Position numbers and translations under genes: made by a program
Notes under the pieces: generated by a model
Databases searched by the model: none
Told to the model about the DNA's origin: nothing
The model's input: the letters and a program-made list of their open reading frames with translations, nothing else
Shown here: positions 1 to 5,882 of the stretch, in pieces
How positions within the stretch are numbered: the first letter of the stretch is position 1
How the letters are laid out: each line of letters begins with the position of its first letter
DNA from: Acidobacteria bacterium UBA6911
Lineage (GTDB): Bacteria; Acidobacteriota; UBA6911
Length of the DNA stretch: 7,299 nucleotides
Direction of reading: 5' to 3'
NCBI GenBank assembly: GCA_002451015.1
Contig: DKBB01000009.1
Coordinates: forward strand, 1 to 7,299

Positions 1-1226
1 TCCTGATACAGCTCATCCGTTGTTGTGATGACACGTGTATTGGCCTGATAGGCTCGTTGAGCCGTGATCAGGTTGATGAATTCCTGCGCCATATCAACGT
101 TGGACTGCTCCAGCGATGCACCGGATATTGTGCCCCGACCACCGGTGCCGGCGGTACCTATAGAAGGCTCCCCGGAGCTGGGAAATGCAATGAAAGTGCT
201 TCCCTTGTATTTCTGCAGTCCCTGGATATTCGGAAAATCCGCCAAAGCCAGCTGTGCAAGCGTGACCGATTGTCCCGTTTCCGACTTTCCGACTATGACT
301 CCGCTACTGTCGATGGTTATGTCGGTAAGAACGCTCGCTGCACTTCCATTCTGGGTGGTTGTTGAAACACCGAACTCCCGGTCAAAGTTTGTAACAAGCC
401 CATTCCCGTCGTTGTCCCATAATCCTAATGTAACCGACATATTGGAAGCCCCGTTTGCCAACCCGTTGATGTTCAGATCAGGGTTCCCCGCCGGCGCGGT
501 CAAATTGGCATTGCTGTCAAATGTGAGGTTACCGTTTCCGATAACGACCGGAGGATCTGCGGGTGCGCCTCCCGTGTCCGCTGCCGGTATCGTCGCTTCC
601 CAACTCCAGTTAAGCGCGGCCGTTTTTGTATATTCCACCGTGACGGCGTGCGCCGCTCCCAGTGAATCATAAACCTGCACCGTTGTTGCATATGTGTCGC
701 CATCCTGCGCACCCGCATCCAGATTGACCAGAATTTCAAGGTTCGTCGTCGCTCTAGCCGGCATGATCTGTCCTTTTTGTATTTCAATCGGCTCCAAAGA
801 TCCGGAACTGTTCAACTGGCCGTTTACAGCCATATAGCCCATGATATCAAATCCGTCCGAATGGATCAGCCCGCCGTCCCGATCCCATTCAAACCTCCCC
901 GATCGCGTGAAACCCAGACCGCCGTCTGCCGACACGACAAAAAATCCGTTCTGGTTTATGGCAGCATCGGTTGTGTTCCCGGTGCTTATAACCGAACCTT
1001 GTGTCGTCATTCGTGTAATGCCGTTTAAAGTACTGCCGAGTCCGACGGAAATAGGGTTCCCTGTTTCGCTCGTTCCCTGGATTCCGGCAAGCAATTCACT
1101 GAAATTCGCCTGACTGGATTTGAAGCCCACGGTATTCATGTTGGCAAGGTTGTCGCCGATGACATTGATTGACATGCTGTTGTTGTTTAAACCGGTCAAT
1201 GCAGTGTAAAAAGAAGTTAAAGCCAT
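1..1226 (-). CDS. flgE: Flagellar hook protein FlgE (3' end outside window)
   Basis: FlgE polymerises into the hook, the universal joint between rod and filament. I read 408 codons without a stop; homology suggests only some 10-20 residues are missing at the C terminus. The N-terminal rod/hook-family motif MALTSFYTALTGLNNNSMSI continues as NVIGDNLANMNTVGFK (about 21-36); SRGRFEWD-type sequence (SGRFEWDRDG) and DGFDIMGY follow near residue 125; the C-terminal domain shows SLEQSNVDMAQEFINLITAQ and then RAYQANTRVITTTDELYQ. The central outer domains are Asn/Gly/Ala/Thr-rich. No cysteine occurs in the visible part, so the Cys-Lys lysinoalanine crosslink of spirochaete hooks is unlikely. An acidic loop at 271-282 (DNDGNGLVTNFD) resembles an EF-hand calcium loop. 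The ATG at 1226 has GGGAG six bases upstream, and the gene follows flgD after 36 bases. Confidence 0.96.
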   Translation of the reverse strand, partial: MALTSFYTALTGLNNNSMSINVIGDNLANMNTVGFKSSQANFSELLAGIQGTSETGNPISVGLGSTLNGITRMTTQGSVISTGNTTDAAINQNGFFVVSADGGLGFTRSGRFEWDRDGGLIHSDGFDIMGYMAVNGQLNSSGSLEPIEIQKGQIMPARATTNLEILVNLDAGAQDGDTYATTVQVYDSLGAAHAVTVEYTKTAALNWSWEATIPAADTGGAPADPPVVIGNGNLTFDSNANLTAPAGNPDLNINGLANGASNMSVTLGLWDNDGNGLVTNFDREFGVSTTTQNGSAASVLTDITIDSSGVIVGKSETGQSVTLAQLALADFPNIQGLQKYKGSTFIAFPSSGEPSIGTAGTGGRGTISGASLEQSNVDMAQEFINLITAQRAYQANTRVITTTDELYQ

Positions 1227-1232
1227 TTATTT

Positions 1233-1237
1233 CTCCC
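1233..1237 (-). promoter_or_regulatory. Ribosome binding site of flgE
   Basis: GGGAG six bases before the ATG at 1226, inside the 36-base flgD-flgE gap. It supports this ATG as the start; no separate promoter is visible in the gap. Confidence 0.7.
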
Positions 1238-1262
1238 GATCCGGATTAACCCGGTTTATATG

Positions 1263-1580
1263 TTATTCAGTTGGAACAAGGGACGATTCGACGTCTATTG
1301 TTTTTGAATTCTCCAGGTTTCCATTATTGGCGCCATTCAGCGTGTTCGTCAGGTCCGTAATTCCGTTGTTAATGGATATCAGCTGTTCCAGTGAACTGAA
1401 GGTTGCCAGTTGGGCGAGGAACTGCTGATTATCAACAGGATTCATCGGATCCTGATGTTGTAGCTGTGCAACCAGAAGTTTTAGAAACTCGTCTTTCCTG
1501 ATATCCGAAGTCGATGGATTCTCGGATTCGGTTCCCGGAAACTGTGCTCCAAGCTGCGTCACTTCACTCACGTAACTCAT
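1263..1580 (-). CDS. flgD: Hook-cap assembly protein FlgD, short form
   Basis: FlgD forms the cap at the tip of the growing hook and places FlgE subunits; it is exported and absent from the finished hook. The protein has only 105 residues. Residues about 29-71 carry the unmistakable FlgD N-terminal domain: [20 protein letters not shown] followed by [21 protein letters not shown]. After a short Asn-rich stretch it ends at residue 105, so the C-terminal Ig-like and Tudor-like domains of enterobacterial FlgD (about 230 residues) are absent. Only 36 bases lie between its stop and flgE, so no room exists for a frameshifted remainder. Short FlgD proteins are known in some lineages (for example Bacillus, about 140 residues), but this one is at the low end. 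The start is fixed by AAAGGA eight bases upstream. It is probably expressed with flgE from the sigma-54 promoter. Confidence 0.93.
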   Translation of the reverse strand: MSYVSEVTQLGAQFPGTESENPSTSDIRKDEFLKLLVAQLQHQDPMNPVDNQQFLAQLATFSSLEQLISINNGITDLTNTLNGANNGNLENSKTIDVESSLVPTE

Positions 1581-1588
1581 TTATTATA

Positions 1589-1594
1589 TCCTTT
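1589..1594 (-). promoter_or_regulatory. Ribosome binding site of flgD
   Basis: AAAGGA followed by an eight-base AT spacer and ATG at 1580; the same sequence and spacing as the fliJ site. It fixes the flgD start. Confidence 0.8.
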
Positions 1595-1654
1595 GATTAA
1601 TTCGATTGTGAAAAGCAAGCCTACAACAAATCCTGATCCTCTCACAATTCCAGC

Positions 1655-1670
1655 CTGAGCATCTGCTCAG
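1655..1670. repeat. 7-bp inverted repeat in the flgD leader
   Basis: CTGAGCA-GA-TGCTCAG is a perfect 7-bp dyad with a two-base centre. It lies about 8-23 bases downstream of the start predicted from the sigma-54 site. It could be an operator for a dimeric regulator or, in RNA, a small 5-bp stem-loop near the 5' end of the message. No U run follows, so an attenuator of the simple type is not supported. Confidence 0.5.
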
Positions 1671-1688
1671 ATCTATAAACAGATTATT

Positions 1689-1704
1689 TGCACATTCCGT
1701 GCCA
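1689..1704 (-). promoter_or_regulatory. Sigma-54 (RpoN) promoter for flgD-flgE
   Basis: The minus strand reads TGGCACGGAATGTGCA. Against the sigma-54 consensus TGGCACG-N4-TTGCW, the -24 block matches fully, the -12 block is GTGCA (one mismatch), and the GG and GC dinucleotides are exactly ten bases apart, as required. The predicted start of transcription is near 1678, giving a leader of about 98 bases before flgD. Sigma-54 control of hook genes is established in many Gram-negative flagellar systems, where an NtrC-type activator (FlrC, FleR or FlgR type) is needed. I could not identify the activator site. Confidence 0.8.
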
Positions 1705-1791
1705 AACATCTAGATAGAGGGCATAACAGCGTATCTCTTATAATATCAACACATAAGTCAATAGGTCTCTTTACTTCCACCGTGGTTGAAT

Positions 1792-1812
1792 CCATGCAAA
1801 AATTGCCTATGG
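1792..1812 (-). terminator. Possible hairpin just after fliK
   Basis: Six bases beyond the fliK stop, the minus strand can fold CCAT-(AG)-GCAA, loop TTT, TTGC-ATGG: two 4-bp stems with a two-base bulge. No U run follows it in the direction of fliK transcription, so it is not a classical intrinsic terminator. It could be a weak 3' processing structure or chance. Confidence 0.2.
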
Positions 1813-1817
1813 GAAAA

Positions 1818-3275
1818 TTATGCAACGGTGTGAAACCGCTTATCCGGAGCCCAGATACCCGCATCGGGATTATCAAGGCTTGCATCCTCCGGATAATTTT
1901 TATTCGAATCGAAATTTCGGTACGCACCTTTCTCATTTTGGCCAGAATTGGGATGCCCGGATTTGGAGAAATGCCCTGCGGTGGATTGGGAATCGGGAAA
2001 TTCCTGAAGTTCTACATGTATGCGATCCACTTTCAAACCTTGTTCCTGAAGGTTCTGCTGGAGAATGTGAAGATTGCTTTCCAATATGCTCTTTACGCTT
2101 CCGGTTTCGGCTGATATATGTACGGTCATTCCTCTGGATGAAGATTGAGCCCTGATTTCCATATGGCCGAACTCGTCAGGATGCAGTCGGATACGCACGG
2201 ATTCGACGCCGTCCCGGATAAGAAACTGAATTCGTTCGGTTACCTGGGATAAGAATTCATTGGATTGCGGTGCCGTCGGTTTCACGGTATTTCCACCTAT
2301 GGGTGCATTGGATTCCAACAGGCGAGCGGTACTGGCTGAAATGTGGTTTGCAATCTCAGGCTGCCCCCCCTTATCTGCGTTCGGATCTTTCCCTGATGCA
2401 TCCCGGGATGCATTGCCGATGTGCCCTAATGCTTTTGCAATCGTATATGCCTCAGGATCTGCGCCGGATTCGCTGTTTTCCCCGCTTGATGCCGTATTTC
2501 CTTCGGCTGTTCTTGCGGATACCTCGTTTCCCGAGGACAAACCCATCTGGGGAAAATCCGTCTTCCGGACTGTATCTCGATGTTTTGAGGAATCCTGAGC
2601 GGAATCGTATTTGGCAAGGTTTAATTTTCCTGGTTCGGATGCATCCAGTTCTGAATCGTCATGTCCTGTATGCAACAGACTCGGCTCCCCTTTAATCCGG
2701 GATCCGCGGGAGGATCCGTGAAGATCTTCTCCGACACTGTCTGTTGAAAAATTTTGCCGTCCCTTGTCGGAAACTTTGGTTTCGCTTTTGTCGTTTTCAG
2801 GAGCCTGCGTCCCGGGCATAGAAAATTCTTCCTGTGAAGTCCGACTCGAAGCGCGATCGGATCCCACGGGACTTATCCGGGAGGTGTCGGAACCGCCAGT
2901 TAACGGGATACCCTCAACGGATTGACCTCCCTGTACCGAATAACCTTCTTTCGACGCCGCACGGTTATCTCCGGGACCGGTTCCGGGTGCGCCCTCAATT
3001 CCTGCACCGCCTGTTTTCGGACCGGACACATCGGGCCGGGTGCCGGATAAATCACATCTGGAAATGGAACCGGAAGTATCGTCGTCGGAATCTCGGTGAT
3101 TGAAATGGCGATGTGCATTGCCACCCAGAATTCCCTCTTTTTCTTCATTTTGATACAGGATCTCATTCACCTGATTTGAAAATGTGCATACGGCTTCAGA
3201 TTCCGCTTGTTCCGTTGACTTAACGGATACTTCAGTACGGGTGTGTGCCATATTTATCGGAAGGCTGACTTTCAT
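1818..3275 (-). CDS. fliK: Flagellar hook-length control protein FliK
   Basis: FliK is exported during hook growth, acts as a molecular ruler, and then through its C-terminal domain makes FlhB switch the export apparatus from hook to filament substrates. The 485 residues are within the wide family range. Residues 1 to about 335 are polar and low in complexity (Gly, Ser, Asp, Glu, Lys), almost certainly disordered, as expected for the ruler region. The conserved Flg_hook domain covers about 338-424: FLSQVTERIQFLIRDG, then VRIRLHPDEFGHMEIRAQ (the family's L-x-P-x-x-x-G pattern), SVKSILESNLHILQQNLQEQ and GLKVDRIHVELQ. A polar 60-residue tail follows, ending FHTVA. The ATG at 3275 has AAAGG ten bases upstream, immediately after the fliJ stop. 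The N terminus has no Sec signal, consistent with type III export. The N-terminal part would be unrecognisable alone; the call rests on the C-terminal domain and on position before flgD. Confidence 0.92.
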   Translation of the reverse strand: MKVSLPINMAHTRTEVSVKSTEQAESEAVCTFSNQVNEILYQNEEKEGILGGNAHRHFNHRDSDDDTSGSISRCDLSGTRPDVSGPKTGGAGIEGAPGTGPGDNRAASKEGYSVQGGQSVEGIPLTGGSDTSRISPVGSDRASSRTSQEEFSMPGTQAPENDKSETKVSDKGRQNFSTDSVGEDLHGSSRGSRIKGEPSLLHTGHDDSELDASEPGKLNLAKYDSAQDSSKHRDTVRKTDFPQMGLSSGNEVSARTAEGNTASSGENSESGADPEAYTIAKALGHIGNASRDASGKDPNADKGGQPEIANHISASTARLLESNAPIGGNTVKPTAPQSNEFLSQVTERIQFLIRDGVESVRIRLHPDEFGHMEIRAQSSSRGMTVHISAETGSVKSILESNLHILQQNLQEQGLKVDRIHVELQEFPDSQSTAGHFSKSGHPNSGQNEKGAYRNFDSNKNYPEDASLDNPDAGIWAPDKRFHTVA

Positions 3276-3290
3276 AGGATGGACACCTTT

Positions 3291-3758
3291 TTATGGTATT
3301 TTTTGCTGGAAGGATTGCCGGCTTGTTGCATACCTTGTCGAGACCCATTCATCCACTTCCTTCTGTTGCTTTTTACTCAGTTCCATATGGAATGCTTTTT
3401 GTCTTTTTGCTTTCAGTGCGGAAATTACTTTTCGTTTTTTTATTGCTTCGATTACAACTTTTTTTTGCTCCTGGACCTCGGATTCCAGTTTCATCAAATT
3501 TTTTTCGCTTTCTTCAATTTCATGAACCAACCTGTTCATGTACAGCCGGAACCATTCAAGTTCCCCGGCCACTGGATTCTCGGCCGCTTTCCGGGACAGT
3601 TTAAGCATCGTTTCCCGCCGTTTATCTTCCAATGAATCCCGATAACGCAGAGCACGCTGATAAGAATGGGTGAGCCTTAAAAGAGCGTCCCGCTGTCTCT
3701 GTTCGATTTCCTCTCTATGTTTGAGTAAGAATTCCAGGCTGAATCTGAATTTTGCCAA
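3291..3758 (-). CDS. fliJ: Flagellar export chaperone / central-stalk protein FliJ
   Basis: FliJ is a small cytoplasmic coiled-coil protein that sits in the centre of the FliI hexamer, contacts the export gate protein FlhA, and escorts export chaperones. The 155 residues are nearly all predicted helix, highly charged (many Lys, Arg and Glu), with long heptad-like stretches at about 15-60 and 70-135 and no membrane segment. The N terminus MAKFRFSLEFLLKHRE matches the typical family opening. The start is TTG: AAAGGA lies eight bases upstream, no ATG or GTG exists in frame before the TGA stop at 3776-3774, and the next Met (residue 51) would cut off the conserved N terminus. A nearby ATG at 3764 is in another frame. 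The gene sits directly after fliI and ends in TAA 15 bases before fliK. Sequence alone is weak in this family; position and N terminus make the call firm. Confidence 0.92.
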   Translation of the reverse strand: MAKFRFSLEFLLKHREEIEQRQRDALLRLTHSYQRALRYRDSLEDKRRETMLKLSRKAAENPVAGELEWFRLYMNRLVHEIEESEKNLMKLESEVQEQKKVVIEAIKKRKVISALKAKRQKAFHMELSKKQQKEVDEWVSTRYATSRQSFQQKIP

Positions 3759-3762
3759 GGCA

Positions 3763-5091
3763 TCAATCCTTTGTCATTTCATCCAGGGATGTGAACGCAT
3801 TATCAATATTATCTCGTTCATCACTTCCTTGAACGAGATAGGAATTTATGCAATCGATTTTTCCCAACGCCATGTCTATCCTCGGATTGCTGCCTTTCGC
3901 ATATGCGCCAATATTGATCATGTCTTCGGCTTTATTGTAGGTCGAGAGCCATTCACGGATTTTTCCGACTTTCTGGAGATATGCGGGTGAAACAAGCTCC
4001 GGCATCAGACGGCTTATGCTGGACAAAACATCTATACACGGATAGTGGTTCTTCCAGGCAAGTTCCCGGCTCAGTACGATATGACCGTCTAGAAGAGAAC
4101 GAACAGCATCGGCAACGGGTTCCGACATATCATCCCCTTCGACCAGGACGGTATAAAATCCTGTAATGCTCCCGCCGGACATAAAGTTGCCCGCCCGTTC
4201 CAATAATCTAGGCAGCAGTGAAAAAACGGACGGAGTATATCCCTTTGAGGCGGGGGGTTCTCCCGCAGCCAGACCGACTTCACGCTGGGCCATCGCGAAT
4301 CTGGTTATGGAATCCATTACCAGGAGTACATTCTTCCCTTGATCGCGGAAATATTCTGCTATTGTTGTCGCGGCCAGTGCGGCGCGAATCCTGAGAAGGG
4401 GAGGTTGATCGGAGGTGGAAACAACAACCACGGACCTTTTCAGCCCCTCCTCGCCTAGATCTTTTTCAATGAAACCGCGAACCTCACGGCCACGCTCCCC
4501 AACAAGGCCTATAACGATAACATCGGCCGAAGTGTAACGGGCCATCATGCCCAATAGGGTGCTCTTCCCAACTCCGCTGCCTCCGAAAATGCCGATGCGT
4601 TGTCCTTTACCGCAGGTCAGAAGCCCATCTATAGTTCGAACACCCGTTCCCAGGGATTCCTTTATGTTTTTACGATTTAAGGGATTTGTTTCCTGCGGAT
4701 GGACGGGATATGCCTTGTAACTTTCAATCCCGCCTTTGTCGTCGATCGGCGTTCCGAAGGCATTCACGACTCTTCCCAGGAGGGCATCGGATACCGGAAT
4801 GGTTGCTTTCTTATTTCTTCCAACTATCTTGTCGCCGAGTTTAACGCCATCCACTTTATACAGCGGCATGGAAATAACGCTATTGTCGCGAAACCCGATT
4901 ACTTCCGCCGGTATGCCGGTGCCCGTTCGGTCATTTCCGGAAATTTCACACAATTCTCCGACGGAAACCGGTGGGCCGACAGACTCAACAACAAGACCGA
5001 CTGCCCGTTTGACGGTCCCGATCGTCCTTATCGGGTCGCATTTTTCAAGCTTATGAAAGTATTTATCGAGATTGATGCTATGGCCGACCAT
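3763..5091 (-). CDS. fliI: Flagellum-specific export ATPase FliI
   Basis: FliI is the hexameric ATPase of the flagellar type III export apparatus. It uses ATP to help unfold and deliver rod, hook and filament proteins to the membrane gate, and is related to the F1 beta subunit. The 442 residues are full length. The N-terminal beta-barrel domain covers about residues 1-100. The nucleotide-binding domain shows Walker A GGSGVGKST at 170-178, the GERGREV motif at 198-204 with the predicted catalytic glutamate E199, Walker B LLVMD at 256-260, and the type III ATPase signature SITRFAMAQREVGLAAGEPP at 261-280. The C-terminal helical domain follows (from about 365). The ATG at 5091 is four bases after fliH; the nearest purine-rich site (GGGG) is 15 bases away, longer than ideal, so translation may be coupled to fliH. 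It ends in TGA, four bases before the fliJ start. SctN-type virulence ATPases are close relatives, but the flagellar neighbours settle the assignment. Confidence 0.98.
   Translation of the reverse strand: MVGHSINLDKYFHKLEKCDPIRTIGTVKRAVGLVVESVGPPVSVGELCEISGNDRTGTGIPAEVIGFRDNSVISMPLYKVDGVKLGDKIVGRNKKATIPVSDALLGRVVNAFGTPIDDKGGIESYKAYPVHPQETNPLNRKNIKESLGTGVRTIDGLLTCGKGQRIGIFGGSGVGKSTLLGMMARYTSADVIVIGLVGERGREVRGFIEKDLGEEGLKRSVVVVSTSDQPPLLRIRAALAATTIAEYFRDQGKNVLLVMDSITRFAMAQREVGLAAGEPPASKGYTPSVFSLLPRLLERAGNFMSGGSITGFYTVLVEGDDMSEPVADAVRSLLDGHIVLSRELAWKNHYPCIDVLSSISRLMPELVSPAYLQKVGKIREWLSTYNKAEDMINIGAYAKGSNPRIDMALGKIDCINSYLVQGSDERDNIDNAFTSLDEMTKD
3767..3772 (-). promoter_or_regulatory. Shine-Dalgarno that fixes the TTG start of fliJ
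   Basis: AAAGGA, overlapping the last codons of fliI, followed by an eight-base spacer to TTG at 3758. This is the best ribosome site in reach and supports the TTG start over any internal ATG. Confidence 0.75.
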
Positions 5092-5095
5092 TTAA

Positions 5096-5782
5096 TTATT
5101 TGAGATCCCCAAAGAAGGCATTTTCCACTTCGCGAAATTTCTCTCCAATGCGTGCATCGATATCGCCGCAACAGGTCTCCACCAGGCAACCGCCCTGTTC
5201 GATGGAATTATCGGATTGAAGAGAGACATCACACCCTTCGTCACCTGCCTTTCCATGACTCTGTTCCATAAGAAATTTGTAATCTACGGGATTGAGACGC
5301 ACCGTAACGGATTTTTTTTCAGTAACGCGGGAAAGCGCAACTCGAACGAGTGTCTGGATGATGTTTCGATCTACCTGGATTTCACGATTGACGACTTTTT
5401 TAGCGATCTCCATGGCCAGTTGGACAACCTCTTTTTCGGTCTGGGCACACAAGGAGGACCTCACGCGGCTGATTTCTTGTATGGAATCGGCATATTTTTG
5501 CATTGTGGCTTCCATTTCCTTCACAGCGGTTTTCCTTCCCGCTGTTTCGCCCTGTTGGAATCCTTTCTGAAAGGCTTCTGCTTCAAGTTTTTCCGTGTCA
5601 ACCGCAGCAACGCCTGTAAGCCCTTCCTTAGAGGCAGTCTCACAGGGTTTGACAGTATTCCCGGAAATATCCCCCGTCTCCATTTCGACGGTGGGAGTGT
5701 ATTCCTTGTAATCTTCCTTAAAGAGAAAATGCTGAATACCCAGAGCCCGTTTGGTGCCCTGCTTAATAAGTCTTGAAGTCAT
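5096..5782 (-). CDS. fliH: Flagellar export ATPase regulator / stator FliH
   Basis: FliH is the cytoplasmic peripheral-stalk protein of the flagellar type III export apparatus. A FliH dimer holds FliI, restrains its ATPase activity and links it to the C-ring. The 228 residues match the usual family length. The variable N terminus (1-60) is followed by the family's glycine repeat AFQKGFQQGETAG at 70-82 (small residues at 70, 74, 78 and 82), then a helical segment, and a conserved C-terminal half similar to the V/F-ATPase E/delta subunit (VVQLAMEIAKKVVNREI at 119-135, VTVRLNP at 159-165, IDARIGEKFREVENAF near the end). The ATG at 5782 has no clear Shine-Dalgarno; no other start lies upstream in frame, and the next Met is residue 34. 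It is relatively Cys-rich (C47, C112, C184, C199, C204, C205), with an adjacent Cys pair in the C-terminal domain. Its TAA lies four bases before fliI. Confidence 0.94.
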   Translation of the reverse strand: MTSRLIKQGTKRALGIQHFLFKEDYKEYTPTVEMETGDISGNTVKPCETASKEGLTGVAAVDTEKLEAEAFQKGFQQGETAGRKTAVKEMEATMQKYADSIQEISRVRSSLCAQTEKEVVQLAMEIAKKVVNREIQVDRNIIQTLVRVALSRVTEKKSVTVRLNPVDYKFLMEQSHGKAGDEGCDVSLQSDNSIEQGGCLVETCCGDIDARIGEKFREVENAFFGDLK

Positions 5783-5882
5783 TGGAACCGCTTTTCTGAC
5801 AGACGGGTTATTAACAAATGTTCCGAATAGATGAGAATTTCAATACCGCTGCTAACTAATGGGAATATTCAATGCTACCGGA
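5783..5882. other. Intergenic spacer between fliG and fliH
   Basis: This 100-base gap is the only long break in the fliF-fliK series. The fliH frame is open back through about half of it but offers no ATG, GTG or TTG upstream of 5782. I see no GC-rich hairpin with a U run, no sigma-54 or sigma-28 motif, and no convincing -10/-35 pair. Only short AT-rich direct similarities (ATTGAATATTC and ATTGAAATTC) stand out, and these may be chance. Confidence 0.5.

Larger units (their letters stand above)
1581..1817 (-). other. Non-coding control region between fliK and flgD
   Basis: This is the longest stretch without a gene in the window, 237 bases and AT-richer than its flanks. A minus-strand reading frame entering it from out-of-frame fliK sequence looks unlike any flagellar protein and I treat it as a shadow. 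From the fliK side to flgD it holds a weak hairpin, an 8-bp palindrome ATCTAGAT (1708-1715), a sigma-54 promoter, an inverted repeat in the leader, and the flgD ribosome site. It separates the export/ruler genes from the hook genes and probably carries a separate promoter for flgD-flgE. Confidence 0.75.

Noticed and set aside
64..672. 202-residue open frame on the plus strand
   Set aside because: It is the antisense of flgE; the minus-strand reading is a clear hook protein and the plus-strand product resembles nothing.
1583..1612. TTCACA-N18-TATAAT on the minus strand, a good sigma-70-like match before flgD
   Set aside because: Its predicted start would fall at the flgD start codon, downstream of the Shine-Dalgarno, so it could not give a normal flgD message; the TATAAT is simply the AT-rich spacer of the ribosome site.
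1708..1715. 8-bp palindrome ATCTAGAT just upstream of the -24 block
   Set aside because: Too short and too close to the promoter to be argued as an activator site; expected by chance in AT-rich spacer.
1673..1936. 87-residue open frame on the minus strand overlapping the end of fliK and the control region
   Set aside because: It is out of frame with fliK, lacks a family match or good ribosome site, and runs across the sigma-54 promoter; treated as a chance frame.
2700..2717. Two GGATCC palindromes six bases apart inside fliK
   Set aside because: They encode Gly-Ser repeats in the low-complexity ruler region; no sign of a mobile element or recombination site.
3249..3260. CCGATAAA on the minus strand, resembling a sigma-28 -10 element
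   Set aside because: It is inside the fliK coding sequence and no TAAA lies at the required 15-base spacing upstream.
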